A DNA stretch of 56,069 bases from Robiginitomaculum sp. (GTDB taxonomy: Bacteria > Pseudomonadota > Alphaproteobacteria > Caulobacterales > Maricaulaceae). The position numbers and the translations under genes are program-made. Location: the NCBI GenBank assembly GCA_015485155.1, contig WFUF01000024.1, positions 1-56,069 of the forward strand, read 5' to 3'. Positions 38,370 to 47,387 of the stretch are shown here, in pieces (position 1 is the first letter of the stretch; the number at the start of each line of letters is the position of its first letter). The notes under the pieces are model-generated. The model was given only the letters and a program-made list of their open reading frames with translations, was not told the DNA's origin and searched no databases.

Positions 38370-38924
38370 ATGGCCAGTCAGTTTGCCAGAATACGAACCA
38401 AAAACTTGCTAAAGAGGTTCTGCAAAGCCAAGCAAGGAGCAACGGCTGTTGAATTCGCCCTCATCGCAGCACCATTCTTCTTTTTGCTGTTTGCCATGCT
38501 GGAAATTGCAGTGGTGTTCTTTGTTACTGTTTCCATGGAACATGCCACCATGGAGGTTGCCAGAACTATCCGTACCGGGGAATCGCAAAAGGCCGGGCAA
38601 TCATCTGCCGAGTTCCTTGATAATATTTGTAATGAAATGACCTCATTGGTGCCGTGCAACGGTAAAGTCTACATTGACGTGCGCACATTTGAAGACTTTG
38701 ACAATATAAATATGAACAGTCCTATCAATGATGGTGAGTTGAATAACGGTGCCTTTTTATATGACTCTGGAGAAGCCGGAGACATTGTGGTGGTGCGTGT
38801 TTTTTATATCTGGGAATTATACACACCGATGATTTCAACAATTTTTGCCAATTTAAGCGACAAGCGCAGATTATTGGCTGCCAGTACTGCATTTCGCAAT
38901 GAACCTTTTGGTGAAATAGGATGA
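38370..38924 (+). CDS. TadE-like pilus assembly protein
   Basis: A 184-residue pseudopilin-type protein. The N-terminal hydrophobic helix follows a basic segment and bears the TadE signature GATAVEFALIAAPFFFLLFA, with Glu at the processing position. The periplasmic rest includes two cysteines (NICNEM, VPCNGK). It overlaps the next TadE-like gene by four bases (ATGA). Other Tad genes (cpaA, cpaB, cpaE, cpaF, tadB, tadC) are absent here. Confidence 0.87.
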   Translation: MASQFARIRTKNLLKRFCKAKQGATAVEFALIAAPFFFLLFAMLEIAVVFFVTVSMEHATMEVARTIRTGESQKAGQSSAEFLDNICNEMTSLVPCNGKVYIDVRTFEDFDNINMNSPINDGELNNGAFLYDSGEAGDIVVVRVFYIWELYTPMISTIFANLSDKRRLLAASTAFRNEPFGEIG

Positions 38925-39472
38925 TGCAAAATCTCGCCGAAAGACTTCGCAATGCCTTGTCCTTGTTCACACGCGAGGAGCGGGGCGTTTCTGCTGTGGA
39001 ATTTGCGCTTATTGCACCGGCAATGGTGGCCATTGTGCTTGGAACTGTTGAGGTAAACCTATTGCTTACTGCCGATCGTAAAGTAACCCAGGTCGCCAGC
39101 ACAATCGCAGATCTGGTGGCACAGGACGATGTGATAACCGCAGATGAAATGAGCGATATTTTTACAGCCGCCTCAACAATTCTAACCCCCTATAGCACGC
39201 AGCCCTTAAAAATGCGCGTAACCAGCGTCGTTATGGATGGAGGGGGAAATGTCAAAGTTGCGTGGTCACAAGGCAGTGGAATGAGTCCGCGCTCACCGGG
39301 ATCTTCGGTTTCAACTCCTGCCGGCATATTACAGGCAAACACCAGTATTATTATGGCTGAAGTCACCTATGATTACACCAGTTTGATTGACAGCTATGTC
39401 ACTACCAATTTGCAATTAGATGATACGTTTTACTTACGACCAAGACGTAGTCAGGAAGTAGCAGGGCCCTAA
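38921..39472 (+). CDS. Second TadE/TadF-like pilus assembly protein
   Basis: A 183-residue protein with the same helix, GVSAVEFALIAPAMVAIVLG, and a longer periplasmic part (KVTQVASTIADLVAQDD). The type fits a TadE or TadF minor pseudopilin. Its stop overlaps the convergent pabC stop over 39469-39472. Confidence 0.85.
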   Translation: MMQNLAERLRNALSLFTREERGVSAVEFALIAPAMVAIVLGTVEVNLLLTADRKVTQVASTIADLVAQDDVITADEMSDIFTAASTILTPYSTQPLKMRVTSVVMDGGGNVKVAWSQGSGMSPRSPGSSVSTPAGILQANTSIIMAEVTYDYTSLIDSYVTTNLQLDDTFYLRPRRSQEVAGP

Positions 39473-40317
39473 ACCTCACTGGCTGCCAGCTTGCAGATTG
39501 TTGGATGTTCTTTCACAAACTCAAAAACCTGCCCCTGCCCTAGATCAATACGGATAACAGGGCGAACCCCGATTAGCGCATTACAGATGAAAACCGCATC
39601 TGCCTTTGCGATTGATCTTGGCCAATAGCTGCCTGTTGCCACCTGCAAGCCCAGTTTTGGCGCCAATTCCAATAATCTGGCACGAGTGGTTCCCGGCAAA
39701 ATGCCACATGCTGCCGATGGCGTAAATAATCTCTCCCCATAGAGCCAAAACAAATTACCAGTACCAGCACAACAAAGCCTTGCCCGATGATCCAGAAGCA
39801 GACTCTCATTTCCCTTTGCACCACCAACCAAAAGCTTTCGCGACATGACCATATCAAGATGACTTATGGTTTTGTGTAACGATACTGGATTGGCTGCATT
39901 GCGTCGTATTTGTGACAATGCCAAAGTAACCAGCCTGGCATGTGTATCTGCTTTCTCAAATATCCTGATCAACCAATTGCATGCAGAGTCTTTTGGTATA
40001 TCAAGACCGCGAGGCCCCTGCCCGCGGCTAAGCAGTATACGGACTGATCCATTTCTGATTTTGGTCTTGTCACTTAACTGCCTGATTGCATCCAGAGCAA
40101 TATTTCCAGAGCCAATATCACCAAAACCCAGTGTTTTGGCTGAATTCCGCAGGCGTTGCCAATGATCGGCAAAATGACGTGGCTGCCCTGTTGTAAGCCG
40201 CACGGTTTCAAACAGGCCGTCGCCCAGGCCAAGCCCCCTGTCAGCAATTGGCCAGTGAGCTTCTGCAGCAGGAACAAGCTGTCCGTTTAGCCAGAGCATA
40301 TCTGCTTTTCCTGTCAT
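39469..40317 (-). CDS. pabC: Aminotransferase class IV, probable 4-amino-4-deoxychorismate lyase
   Basis: A 282-residue PLP enzyme of fold type IV. Its LFETVRL near residue 35 and the PLP lysine in VSLHKTISHLDMVM fit this family. It would convert aminodeoxychorismate to p-aminobenzoate and pyruvate for folate. The overlap with pabB (ATGA) supports this over a branched-chain or D-amino acid aminotransferase role. The gene is intact. Confidence 0.88.
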   Translation of the reverse strand: MTGKADMLWLNGQLVPAAEAHWPIADRGLGLGDGLFETVRLTTGQPRHFADHWQRLRNSAKTLGFGDIGSGNIALDAIRQLSDKTKIRNGSVRILLSRGQGPRGLDIPKDSACNWLIRIFEKADTHARLVTLALSQIRRNAANPVSLHKTISHLDMVMSRKLLVGGAKGNESLLLDHRARLCCAGTGNLFWLYGERLFTPSAACGILPGTTRARLLELAPKLGLQVATGSYWPRSIAKADAVFICNALIGVRPVIRIDLGQGQVFEFVKEHPTICKLAASEV

Positions 40318-41648
40318 ATGTCGCCACCTGCCAATTTGGTGAAAATACTGGCCTTGTCAGACATTTCCTGGGCTTCTGCCTGTGGCACTGAGTCAGCAAC
40401 TATCCCGCCTCCGGCCCGAAAATCCACTGCCCAGCCTCCTTGTTTTTTGTGCATCTGCAAGGTGCGGATCAATACGTTAAAATCCATAGCCCCATGTTTT
40501 GAAATAAATCCCAACGCACCACAATAGGCGCCTCTTGCCACCTGTTCCAACTCATTGATTATCTGCATGGCACGTATTTTAGGCGCACCGGTAATTGAAC
40601 CGGGAGGAAAACTGGCAGCCAACAGATCAACCGCATTGGCGTTTTCCTGCAATTGCCCGCGTATTGTCGAAACCAGATGATGAACATTGGAAAATGATTG
40701 GATGGCAAACAGTTCTGAAACTTTTACCGAGCCGGGCTTGCAGACCCGTGACAGGTCATTGCGCATTAAATCCACAATCATCAGATTCTCAGCTCGATCC
40801 TTAGCGCTATGCTGTAACTCCTTGCGCTGTATCATATCCTGCTGGCGGTTTGCGCCGCGCGCTCTGGTGCCCTTGATCGGCCGGGTTTCCACCTGTCCCT
40901 TGGGGGTTAGTTTTAAGAATCTCTCTGGCGAATTGGATAAAACCATTCGGCTTTCATCTAATCGAAAACTGGCACAAAACGGAGCCTGGCTCAGGCTGAT
41001 AATTTCCTGAAACAGGTGATATGGGTGAATTTCATCGCTCATCATAGCCGTAAATTTTCGGCTGATATTTGCCTGAAATATATCACCATTCTTAATGTAA
41101 TTAATAACCTTCAAAACTTTAGCTGCAATATGCTCATCAGTTTCATCAGCACAAAAACCAAATAAAACATCTCTGGGGCCTGGCTCGTGTGCTTCTGTAT
41201 CAGGCGCCCCCAGCTTGTGTGAAAACCGAGTGGCTTTTTCCATATCCGGCCCGATGACCCAGGCCTGTTGTTTTTTATGATCAAACACAGCGCAACAAGA
41301 ATATGAACCAAAGGCCAGGTCCGGCCAGATACTATCAGCATTGCTATTTATGTTTTGCAATCGCAGGCCAAAATCATAGCTAAGCATGCCGGCCAGCCCG
41401 CCGCAAAATGGCAGATCATCATGAACCGTGTCGACTTTAGCCGGTAATTCTAGTTTTTCTAAAGCATCAGGCCCATTGGCAATGATAACCTGTTCCGGAT
41501 CAGCGCATAATACTGACCAGCGAGCCAATGGGTGTTCTCCGGAAGAGAAGAATCCCAAAGACCACGGCTGTTCGGCAATCGGTGCAAAGGCGCGTACCGG
41601 ATCACGCCATGGTATTTCCAAACGGCATATGTCACGGGCAATGACCAC
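40314..41648 (-). CDS. pabB: Aminodeoxychorismate synthase component I
   Basis: A 444-residue chorismate-using enzyme. The PabB-type lysine is in TRPIKGTRARG, where anthranilate synthase TrpE has Ala. DIFQANISRKF and GSITGAPKIRAMQII are typical. With a glutaminase (PabA, not seen here) it makes 4-amino-4-deoxychorismate for folate. It starts four bases after the tyrosine phosphatase stop on the same strand. Confidence 0.93.
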   Translation of the reverse strand: MVIARDICRLEIPWRDPVRAFAPIAEQPWSLGFFSSGEHPLARWSVLCADPEQVIIANGPDALEKLELPAKVDTVHDDLPFCGGLAGMLSYDFGLRLQNINSNADSIWPDLAFGSYSCCAVFDHKKQQAWVIGPDMEKATRFSHKLGAPDTEAHEPGPRDVLFGFCADETDEHIAAKVLKVINYIKNGDIFQANISRKFTAMMSDEIHPYHLFQEIISLSQAPFCASFRLDESRMVLSNSPERFLKLTPKGQVETRPIKGTRARGANRQQDMIQRKELQHSAKDRAENLMIVDLMRNDLSRVCKPGSVKVSELFAIQSFSNVHHLVSTIRGQLQENANAVDLLAASFPPGSITGAPKIRAMQIINELEQVARGAYCGALGFISKHGAMDFNVLIRTLQMHKKQGGWAVDFRAGGGIVADSVPQAEAQEMSDKASIFTKLAGGDI

Positions 41649-41652
41649 TTAA

Positions 41653-42420
41653 TCAGTCCAGCAGGCTGGTTTTCAGCCGAACCAGGTCTTTTGGAAGTAA
41701 CCCAAGTTGTTCAAGCGCATATTTACGCGGATCACCAATAACCTTATAGGCTTCGGTCAAAAAACCCACCTCCACCCCCAGCATCGGAAATAGAACCGGT
41801 GGATCTATTTCCTGTTTGAACTGTTCAGATATGCGTTTGGCAATCTCAGGCAATAGTTCGTCAATATCTACGGCCTTGTTGGTCAGCATATAATCCTGAA
41901 AAATGAGATCCTTTGGCACCTCCAATATTCCCAGAATCAATGCTGCCAGAATTCCGGTTCTATCCTTGCCCGCCGCACAATGGATAAGAACGGTTTTGCC
42001 TTCGGATAAAGACAACAAAGCCTTTCGGAATAATTTTTGGTGATAATCCTCAGTTGGAATTCGCCGATATGCACCATGCATATACAGCCGAACACTGTCC
42101 TGTGTAAGGTTCCCACCGCGCAGGAATTTCACATGTGGTGGCTCTTCCATATCACCGCCATCAGATTCAATTACCTCAATACCCAGATCATCAGGAAGTA
42201 TATTGGGCTGATTTTTGCGCTCCAGCGGACGACGCAGGTCAACCAGCACCTCTATGGAGTTTTGCCTTAAATAATCGTGTGCTGCTTTTGAGGCCGAGGC
42301 CCAATGACCTGAGCGATAAAGACGGCCACGGGCAATGCGGTTTCCATTTGCTGTTCGCCAACCACCAAAGTCCCGAAAATTACGGACTTCTGTTGATTGA
42401 ATGATTCTCCCATCACTCAT
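41653..42420 (-). CDS. Tyrosine-protein phosphatase (Y_phosphatase3 type)
   Basis: A 255-residue phosphatase. The catalytic P-loop is VLIHCAAGKDRTG (HCxxGxxR), and the N-terminal RDFGGWRTANGNRIARGRLY is the family's second conserved block. Members dephosphorylate phosphotyrosine or phosphoinositide-like substrates; here the target is unknown. The ATG overlaps the amn stop (ATGA). Confidence 0.9.
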   Translation of the reverse strand: MSDGRIIQSTEVRNFRDFGGWRTANGNRIARGRLYRSGHWASASKAAHDYLRQNSIEVLVDLRRPLERKNQPNILPDDLGIEVIESDGGDMEEPPHVKFLRGGNLTQDSVRLYMHGAYRRIPTEDYHQKLFRKALLSLSEGKTVLIHCAAGKDRTGILAALILGILEVPKDLIFQDYMLTNKAVDIDELLPEIAKRISEQFKQEIDPPVLFPMLGVEVGFLTEAYKVIGDPRKYALEQLGLLPKDLVRLKTSLLD

Positions 42421-43877
42421 CGAAATGGCGGTTCCTCAAAAGCGCGCAGCTTTCTGCTGTGCAGGCCCATAGCTACATCGTTCTTCAGAATATTGACAGC
42501 TTCAAAACCGATTAGCATATGTTCACGTATTGACTGCTGATAAAACAGATTGGCAGCACCGGGAAGCTTGATTTCTCCGTGCAGCGGCTTGTCAGACACA
42601 CATAGCAATGTGCCATAAGGCACCCGGAATCGAAACCCGTTGGCCGCAATGGTCGCACTTTCCAGATCAACAGCGATTGCCCGGGAGCGGTTTATCATTC
42701 TTGCTTCTTGAGTATAACGCAACTCCCAATTCCGGTCGTCTTTTGAAACCACAGTTCCGGTTCGCAGTCTGGACTTTACCGCATCCATGCCCTTGCCGGA
42801 AACTCTGGCTGTGGCTTCAGCCAGAGCCACCTGAATTTCAGCTAGTGCCGGGATTGGGATATCCAAAGGCAGAACATCATCCAGAACATGATCATTTCGG
42901 TGATAAGCATGGGCCAGGACATAATCACCCAGCTTTTGCGACTGCCGCAAACCACCACAATGACCAATCATCAACCAGCATTGCGGACGCAACACCGCAA
43001 GATGTTCGGTAATGGTTTTGGCATTTGTCGGGCCGACACCAATATTGACCAATGTAATGCCGGCACCATCTTTTGCCCGCAAGTGATAAGCCGGCATTTG
43101 ATATTTCCGCCATGGCGCATCAGCAATTTTTTGTTCAGGGTTTTTGGTGTTTCTGTCCACAGTGACAAACCCGGATACCGATAGCTCTGTATATTTATCG
43201 GATTCACGTAATTGCTGCAAACTCCAGCGTACGAACTCGTCCACATATCGGTGGTAATTGGTAAACAGGATAAAGGGCTGAATATGCTCAAAAGGAGTGC
43301 CGCAATAATGGTATAGCCGATGCAATGACAGATCTGTGCGTGGTGCATCAAACAGGGCAAGGGGCAAGGTTCCATCATTTGAGACAAACTCACCATCGAC
43401 AATTTCATCACCGATTGCGCCAAGATCAGCAAACGGAAACACCCGTGCCAGCTCACTTGGATCAGCATCTTTCATGTTCAGATCGCTGGAGCCATCCAGC
43501 ACATAGGAATAGGGTATTTCAACTGATGACACGCCCACTTCGACTTCAATCTGATAATCATCCAGCAGCAAAGCCAGTTGTTCTTCCAGATATCCGCGAA
43601 ACAGCTCAGGCTCGGTAATGGTAGTGGTATAGACACCGGGGCTGGCAAATTTGCCAAAGGCCCGTGAAAAAACCGGAGGCTTGCCATCAGGTGCATAGGT
43701 GATTTTTAGTTCCGGATAGGCAAACACACCACAGAGTCTGGACTGCTGTTCCGGCGCAATACCTTTTTCCAGATACAAAACCAGAGCCGAACGCAAGCGC
43801 GCGGTAGCTTGCGTATATAATTCTGCCAGTTGGTCAACAATTTTGCTGGCGGCCTGTTCCGAACTTGCTTTTGGCAT
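42417..43877 (-). CDS. amn: AMP nucleosidase
   Basis: A 486-residue enzyme, close to the E. coli length of 484, which hydrolyses AMP to adenine and ribose 5-phosphate. The C-terminal nucleoside phosphorylase fold has NIGVGPTNAKTITEHLAVL, GHCGGLRQSQKLGDYVLAHA and AVDLESATIAANGFRF. The N-terminal domain precedes this. The start ATG 43877 shares one base with the stop of the small upstream gene. Confidence 0.94.
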   Translation of the reverse strand: MPKASSEQAASKIVDQLAELYTQATARLRSALVLYLEKGIAPEQQSRLCGVFAYPELKITYAPDGKPPVFSRAFGKFASPGVYTTTITEPELFRGYLEEQLALLLDDYQIEVEVGVSSVEIPYSYVLDGSSDLNMKDADPSELARVFPFADLGAIGDEIVDGEFVSNDGTLPLALFDAPRTDLSLHRLYHYCGTPFEHIQPFILFTNYHRYVDEFVRWSLQQLRESDKYTELSVSGFVTVDRNTKNPEQKIADAPWRKYQMPAYHLRAKDGAGITLVNIGVGPTNAKTITEHLAVLRPQCWLMIGHCGGLRQSQKLGDYVLAHAYHRNDHVLDDVLPLDIPIPALAEIQVALAEATARVSGKGMDAVKSRLRTGTVVSKDDRNWELRYTQEARMINRSRAIAVDLESATIAANGFRFRVPYGTLLCVSDKPLHGEIKLPGAANLFYQQSIREHMLIGFEAVNILKNDVAMGLHSRKLRAFEEPPFR

Positions 43878-44095
43878 CAAATATCTTTGCGAACAAAGGT
43901 CACGGCAAAGTGCGGCTCACCATCGAACAGATCCTGCGCCGGCTCCATACCATCAACAATCTGAAACAGATGTGGTTCAATTCTTCCCTCCATGCGGTAA
44001 CCTCGCTCAGACATTTTTGAACGATGGAACTCCATCGCAGCCTCGGTAAAGCTTTTGGCCAGTATTGTGACCCGATCTGGTCTATCCGTCATCAT
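43877..44095 (-). CDS. Small conserved-looking protein upstream of amn
   Basis: A 72-residue protein with an AAGGAG ribosome site before the ATGATG start; the open frame extends to 44281 but without a start signal. It is charged and has no membrane segment (MMTDRPDRVTILAKSFTEAA). The short C-terminal strand HFAVTFVRKDI suggests a small alpha/beta fold. It is the first gene of the amn-phosphatase-pabB-pabC operon. I do not recognise the family. Confidence 0.7.
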   Translation of the reverse strand: MMTDRPDRVTILAKSFTEAAMEFHRSKMSERGYRMEGRIEPHLFQIVDGMEPAQDLFDGEPHFAVTFVRKDI

Positions 44096-44210
44096 AATCT
44101 CCTTGGACTCCGGTTCGCTATTTAGCCTAAATTGAACCGAAGCGAAGCAGATGTCGAGTGGTACCGACAACACAAACACACAAATTGGTAAGTGTGAGCA
44201 AATCCCAAAG

Positions 44211-45989
44211 CTATTTGCCAGACACTGAGGCCCCCTCAGCAGCAGGAACAAGACCGCGCGCCACGTCCACAACATGGGCAATGGTTTTATAGAGCCTTTT
44301 GGGATCTATGGGCTTGGAGATATATTCGTTCATTCCCGCCGACAGGCAAGTCTCACGATCACCAAGCATGGCATTTGCAGTCATTGCGACAATGGGCACG
44401 CTTTTGTTGCGAGAATTACTTGCCCGCAAAGATTTTGTTGCCTCAAGGCCGTCCATTACCGGCATTTGAATATCCATCAACACCACATCAAAGTGCTCTT
44501 TTTCCAGTATGTCCAGCGCTTCCCTGCCATCACCTGCCCAAACTACATCGCCACCGATTGGACGCAGAAAAGCCGCCAATACCCGTTGATTGATCGGGTT
44601 ATCTTCCACGGCCAGAATTCGCAGGCTGTCATCATCAGGCGCCTTTGCAGATGGTGCAGTCATTGCCGGTGGCGCAGATGCAGGCTCCTTAGGCGGAGCT
44701 ACAGCTTCCTGCGGCGGCACTTCCGATTCTGCAGGTTGCGGCGCAGGCTGCTGTTTGTCACCAAAACCCTCTGATGAGCCCTCGACCTTGTCAAATTCGG
44801 CATAGAACCGAAATACCGAGCCAATTCCCGGCTTGGACTGCACCTTGATATCTCCGCCCATCAAATGCGCAAGACGACGTGAAATGGAAAGACCAAGCCC
44901 GGTGCCGCCAAACTTCCGGCCAGTACTGTCACTGGCCTGCTCATAATCGCTGAACAATCGTGACAACACTTCCTTGTTCATGCCGATACCGGTATCCCGA
45001 ACTGCAAATTCAACCCTGATCCTGTCACTTCCAACCGGCTCGGCATCCACCTCCAGAGTAACTGATCCGGTTTCAGTAAATTTAGCCGAATTTGATAACA
45101 GGTTGGACAATATCTGCCTGATACGAACCGAATCACCCTTAATAGCTGCTGGAACCTGGTCTGAGACCAGTAGCGCAAATGTCAGTCCCTTTTCCTCAAT
45201 ACTTGGTCGCCACAAGCGCTCCATCTTGTGCAGGGTGTGGCGCAAGTCCACACTCACCCGCTCAAGAGACAGCTTGTTGGCATCAATTTTGGACTTGTCG
45301 AGCAGATCATTAAGCAATGACATCATTACATCACCAGCATCAATGATCGTTTTGACTGATTCGTTTTGTTCCTCGCTCAACCCGCTTGCTAGCAAATGCT
45401 TGGCCATTCCCAAAACCGCATTCATTGGTGTGCGTAATTCGTGGCTCATCATCGCCAGGTATTTTTCCTGTGCCGCGCTGGTGGCAGTTGTGCAGTCACC
45501 AGGGTCTTTCGGGCAGAATTTGGCCCCATCCAGTCGCTGCAAGGCACAAATGCGTTTGCCGTTTTCACCCACATGCAATACGAACAGATCAAGCCGCACC
45601 ATAAAGGCCTGGCCGCTTTTATCCTGACAGGTAATGCCTTCCTTGCTTGCCAATATGGCACCCTGAGCGTGCTGCATGCTTTCATCAAGGTGTAAATCCG
45701 GCACAAAATCGGATAAGGTTAGTTTTTCCAGTGGCCCTTGTGCAATCTTAAGCAATTTGCGGGCTGCCGGGTTAGCCTCCAGCACGCCAAGATGCTCATC
45801 AAGAACCAGAATACTGTCCTGCAATCGATCAATTAGCATGTGCATCCGGCTATCACTTTCGCGATATCCGGTATCAACCAGCTTCACCAGCATATCAGGA
45901 TTAAAAGCCCCATCACGGACACACAGCCGGATTTGTTGTTCTAATTGCGGATGCATATGCAGAAATTTCCCCAAAATTTGCCAGAGCAT
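44211..45989 (-). CDS. Hybrid sensor histidine kinase / response regulator
   Basis: A 592-residue cytoplasmic kinase with no membrane segments. Order: helical N-terminus, PAS-like domain (about 50-155), HisKA with the phosphoacceptor His183 in MSHELRTPMN, HATPase_c with FAVRDTGIGMN and FGGTGLGLSISRRL, a Pro/Ala-rich linker (about 410-450), and a receiver domain with Asp506 in VVLMDIQMPVMDG. It lacks an Hpt domain, so a separate phosphotransfer protein is needed. The input signal is unknown. Confidence 0.93.
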   Translation of the reverse strand: MLWQILGKFLHMHPQLEQQIRLCVRDGAFNPDMLVKLVDTGYRESDSRMHMLIDRLQDSILVLDEHLGVLEANPAARKLLKIAQGPLEKLTLSDFVPDLHLDESMQHAQGAILASKEGITCQDKSGQAFMVRLDLFVLHVGENGKRICALQRLDGAKFCPKDPGDCTTATSAAQEKYLAMMSHELRTPMNAVLGMAKHLLASGLSEEQNESVKTIIDAGDVMMSLLNDLLDKSKIDANKLSLERVSVDLRHTLHKMERLWRPSIEEKGLTFALLVSDQVPAAIKGDSVRIRQILSNLLSNSAKFTETGSVTLEVDAEPVGSDRIRVEFAVRDTGIGMNKEVLSRLFSDYEQASDSTGRKFGGTGLGLSISRRLAHLMGGDIKVQSKPGIGSVFRFYAEFDKVEGSSEGFGDKQQPAPQPAESEVPPQEAVAPPKEPASAPPAMTAPSAKAPDDDSLRILAVEDNPINQRVLAAFLRPIGGDVVWAGDGREALDILEKEHFDVVLMDIQMPVMDGLEATKSLRASNSRNKSVPIVAMTANAMLGDRETCLSAGMNEYISKPIDPKRLYKTIAHVVDVARGLVPAAEGASVSGK

Positions 45990-46040
45990 GCCGCAAAGGA
46001 CTTGCCAGAGGGTTAAGGAAACTACTTAGGCAAAATTCTA

Positions 46041-47048
46041 TCAGCCAGCTTTTTTGTCAAACATTTCCCAAACGCCGCCTTCACCGTGCCATTCACCTTT
46101 GGTGGCACCTTTTGAGTATTCAGTAGCTCGTGCCTCAAAGAAATTGGCATGCTCAACACCGTTCAGTATTTCTGTCAGCCATGGAATTGGATGCTCGGAC
46201 ACTCCGTACACTTTTGGCAACTCAAGCTGTCCCAAACGCCAATCAGCAATATAGCGAATATATTGCTTGATGTCCGTTGGCTCCATGCCCTCAACCCCGC
46301 CCATCTCAAAGGCCAGGTCAATAAACTGATCCTCAAGTCCAACTACTGTCTTGCAGCAGTCAACAATATCATCAGCTACCGCCTGGCTAACACAACCGGT
46401 TTCACGGGCAAATTCATGATACATTTTAATCATGCCCTCACAGTGCAGGCTTTCATCGCGAACCGACCAGGATACGATCTGTCCCATGCCTTTCATCTTG
46501 TTAAAACGCGGGAAATTCATCAACATGGCAAAACTTGCGAATAATTGTAAGCCCTCGGTAAAGCCACCAAACATGGCCAAAGAGCGCGCAATATCTTCGT
46601 GAGTATCAGTGCCAAATTCGGCCATATAATTGTGTTTTGCTGCCATGCTTTCATATTCCATGAAGGCACTGAATTCACTATCTGGCATGCCGATGGTTTC
46701 AAGCAATAGCGCATAGGCTGCAATATGCACTGTTTCCATATTGGAAAACGCCGCCATCATCATTTTTACCTCGGTAGGCTTAAAGATACGGCAGTAATGC
46801 TCCATATAATTATTGTTTACCTCAATATCGCCCTGGGTAAAAAACCTAAAAATCTGTGTGAGCAAATTGCGCTCATTATCAGAGAGCTTATTCGCCCAGT
46901 CCTTGCAGTCTTCACCAAGGGGGATCTCTTCGGGCAGCCAGTGCACCTGTTGCTGTTTTTGCCAAAAGTCATAAGCCCATGGATAACGAAACGGTTTATA
47001 GCCGATATTGGGAGTTAACAGGCCGGGCACAGTGTTAGAATCGCTCAT
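46041..47048 (-). CDS. nrdB: Ribonucleotide reductase class I beta subunit
   Basis: A 335-residue R2 protein that houses the diiron-tyrosyl radical. Ligands are seen: Asp74 in TQGDIEV, Glu105 and His108 in NMETVHIAAY, radical Tyr112, and RDESLH later. The tyrosine is kept, so this is the standard class Ia form. nrdA is not adjacent. The upstream region has a CACAAGCCCTTGTG inverted repeat at 47122-47135. Confidence 0.95.
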   Translation of the reverse strand: MSDSNTVPGLLTPNIGYKPFRYPWAYDFWQKQQQVHWLPEEIPLGEDCKDWANKLSDNERNLLTQIFRFFTQGDIEVNNNYMEHYCRIFKPTEVKMMMAAFSNMETVHIAAYALLLETIGMPDSEFSAFMEYESMAAKHNYMAEFGTDTHEDIARSLAMFGGFTEGLQLFASFAMLMNFPRFNKMKGMGQIVSWSVRDESLHCEGMIKMYHEFARETGCVSQAVADDIVDCCKTVVGLEDQFIDLAFEMGGVEGMEPTDIKQYIRYIADWRLGQLELPKVYGVSEHPIPWLTEILNGVEHANFFEARATEYSKGATKGEWHGEGGVWEMFDKKAG

Positions 47049-47121
47049 TGGAGCCTCTTAATGGATCGAATCAAAAACTATATATGATCAGACCATATGA
47101 TGTGCCAAAACAACACCCCAC

Positions 47122-47135
47122 CACAAGCCCTTGTG
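47122..47135. promoter_or_regulatory. Inverted repeat upstream of nrdB
   Basis: CACAAG-CC-CTTGTG is a 6-bp inverted repeat in the gap between nrdB and the next minus-strand gene (47049-47387, otherwise empty to my reading). It could be an operator for nrdB. It is not a good match to the AT-rich NrdR box, so I do not name a regulator. Confidence 0.25.
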
Positions 47136-47387
47136 TTTCATTTGTTGTGAAAAGAGCCAGCGCCCTTATCTTCCAACATTGCTCTTAACCCCCGAAAAAC
47201 GCTTATCCGGTTTTCCCAGTGGAATAAGAGCCAGAGGCAAGGGCGCATTTGTGTGACTGCTCGCTAGAATCATTGACGCGTGATGAGCGCAAAAATCACA
47301 AGCAATAGAAACTGAAAATCAATGACTAATCTTGCATGAAAACCATGCGGACGGAAAATTCAACCCTACGTCTGGTGCAGGAATGGC

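Noticed and set aside
47060-47090. NrdR box upstream of nrdB (ACTATATATGATCA region)
   Set aside because: The match to the NrdR consensus is poor on both half-sites and no second box is seen.
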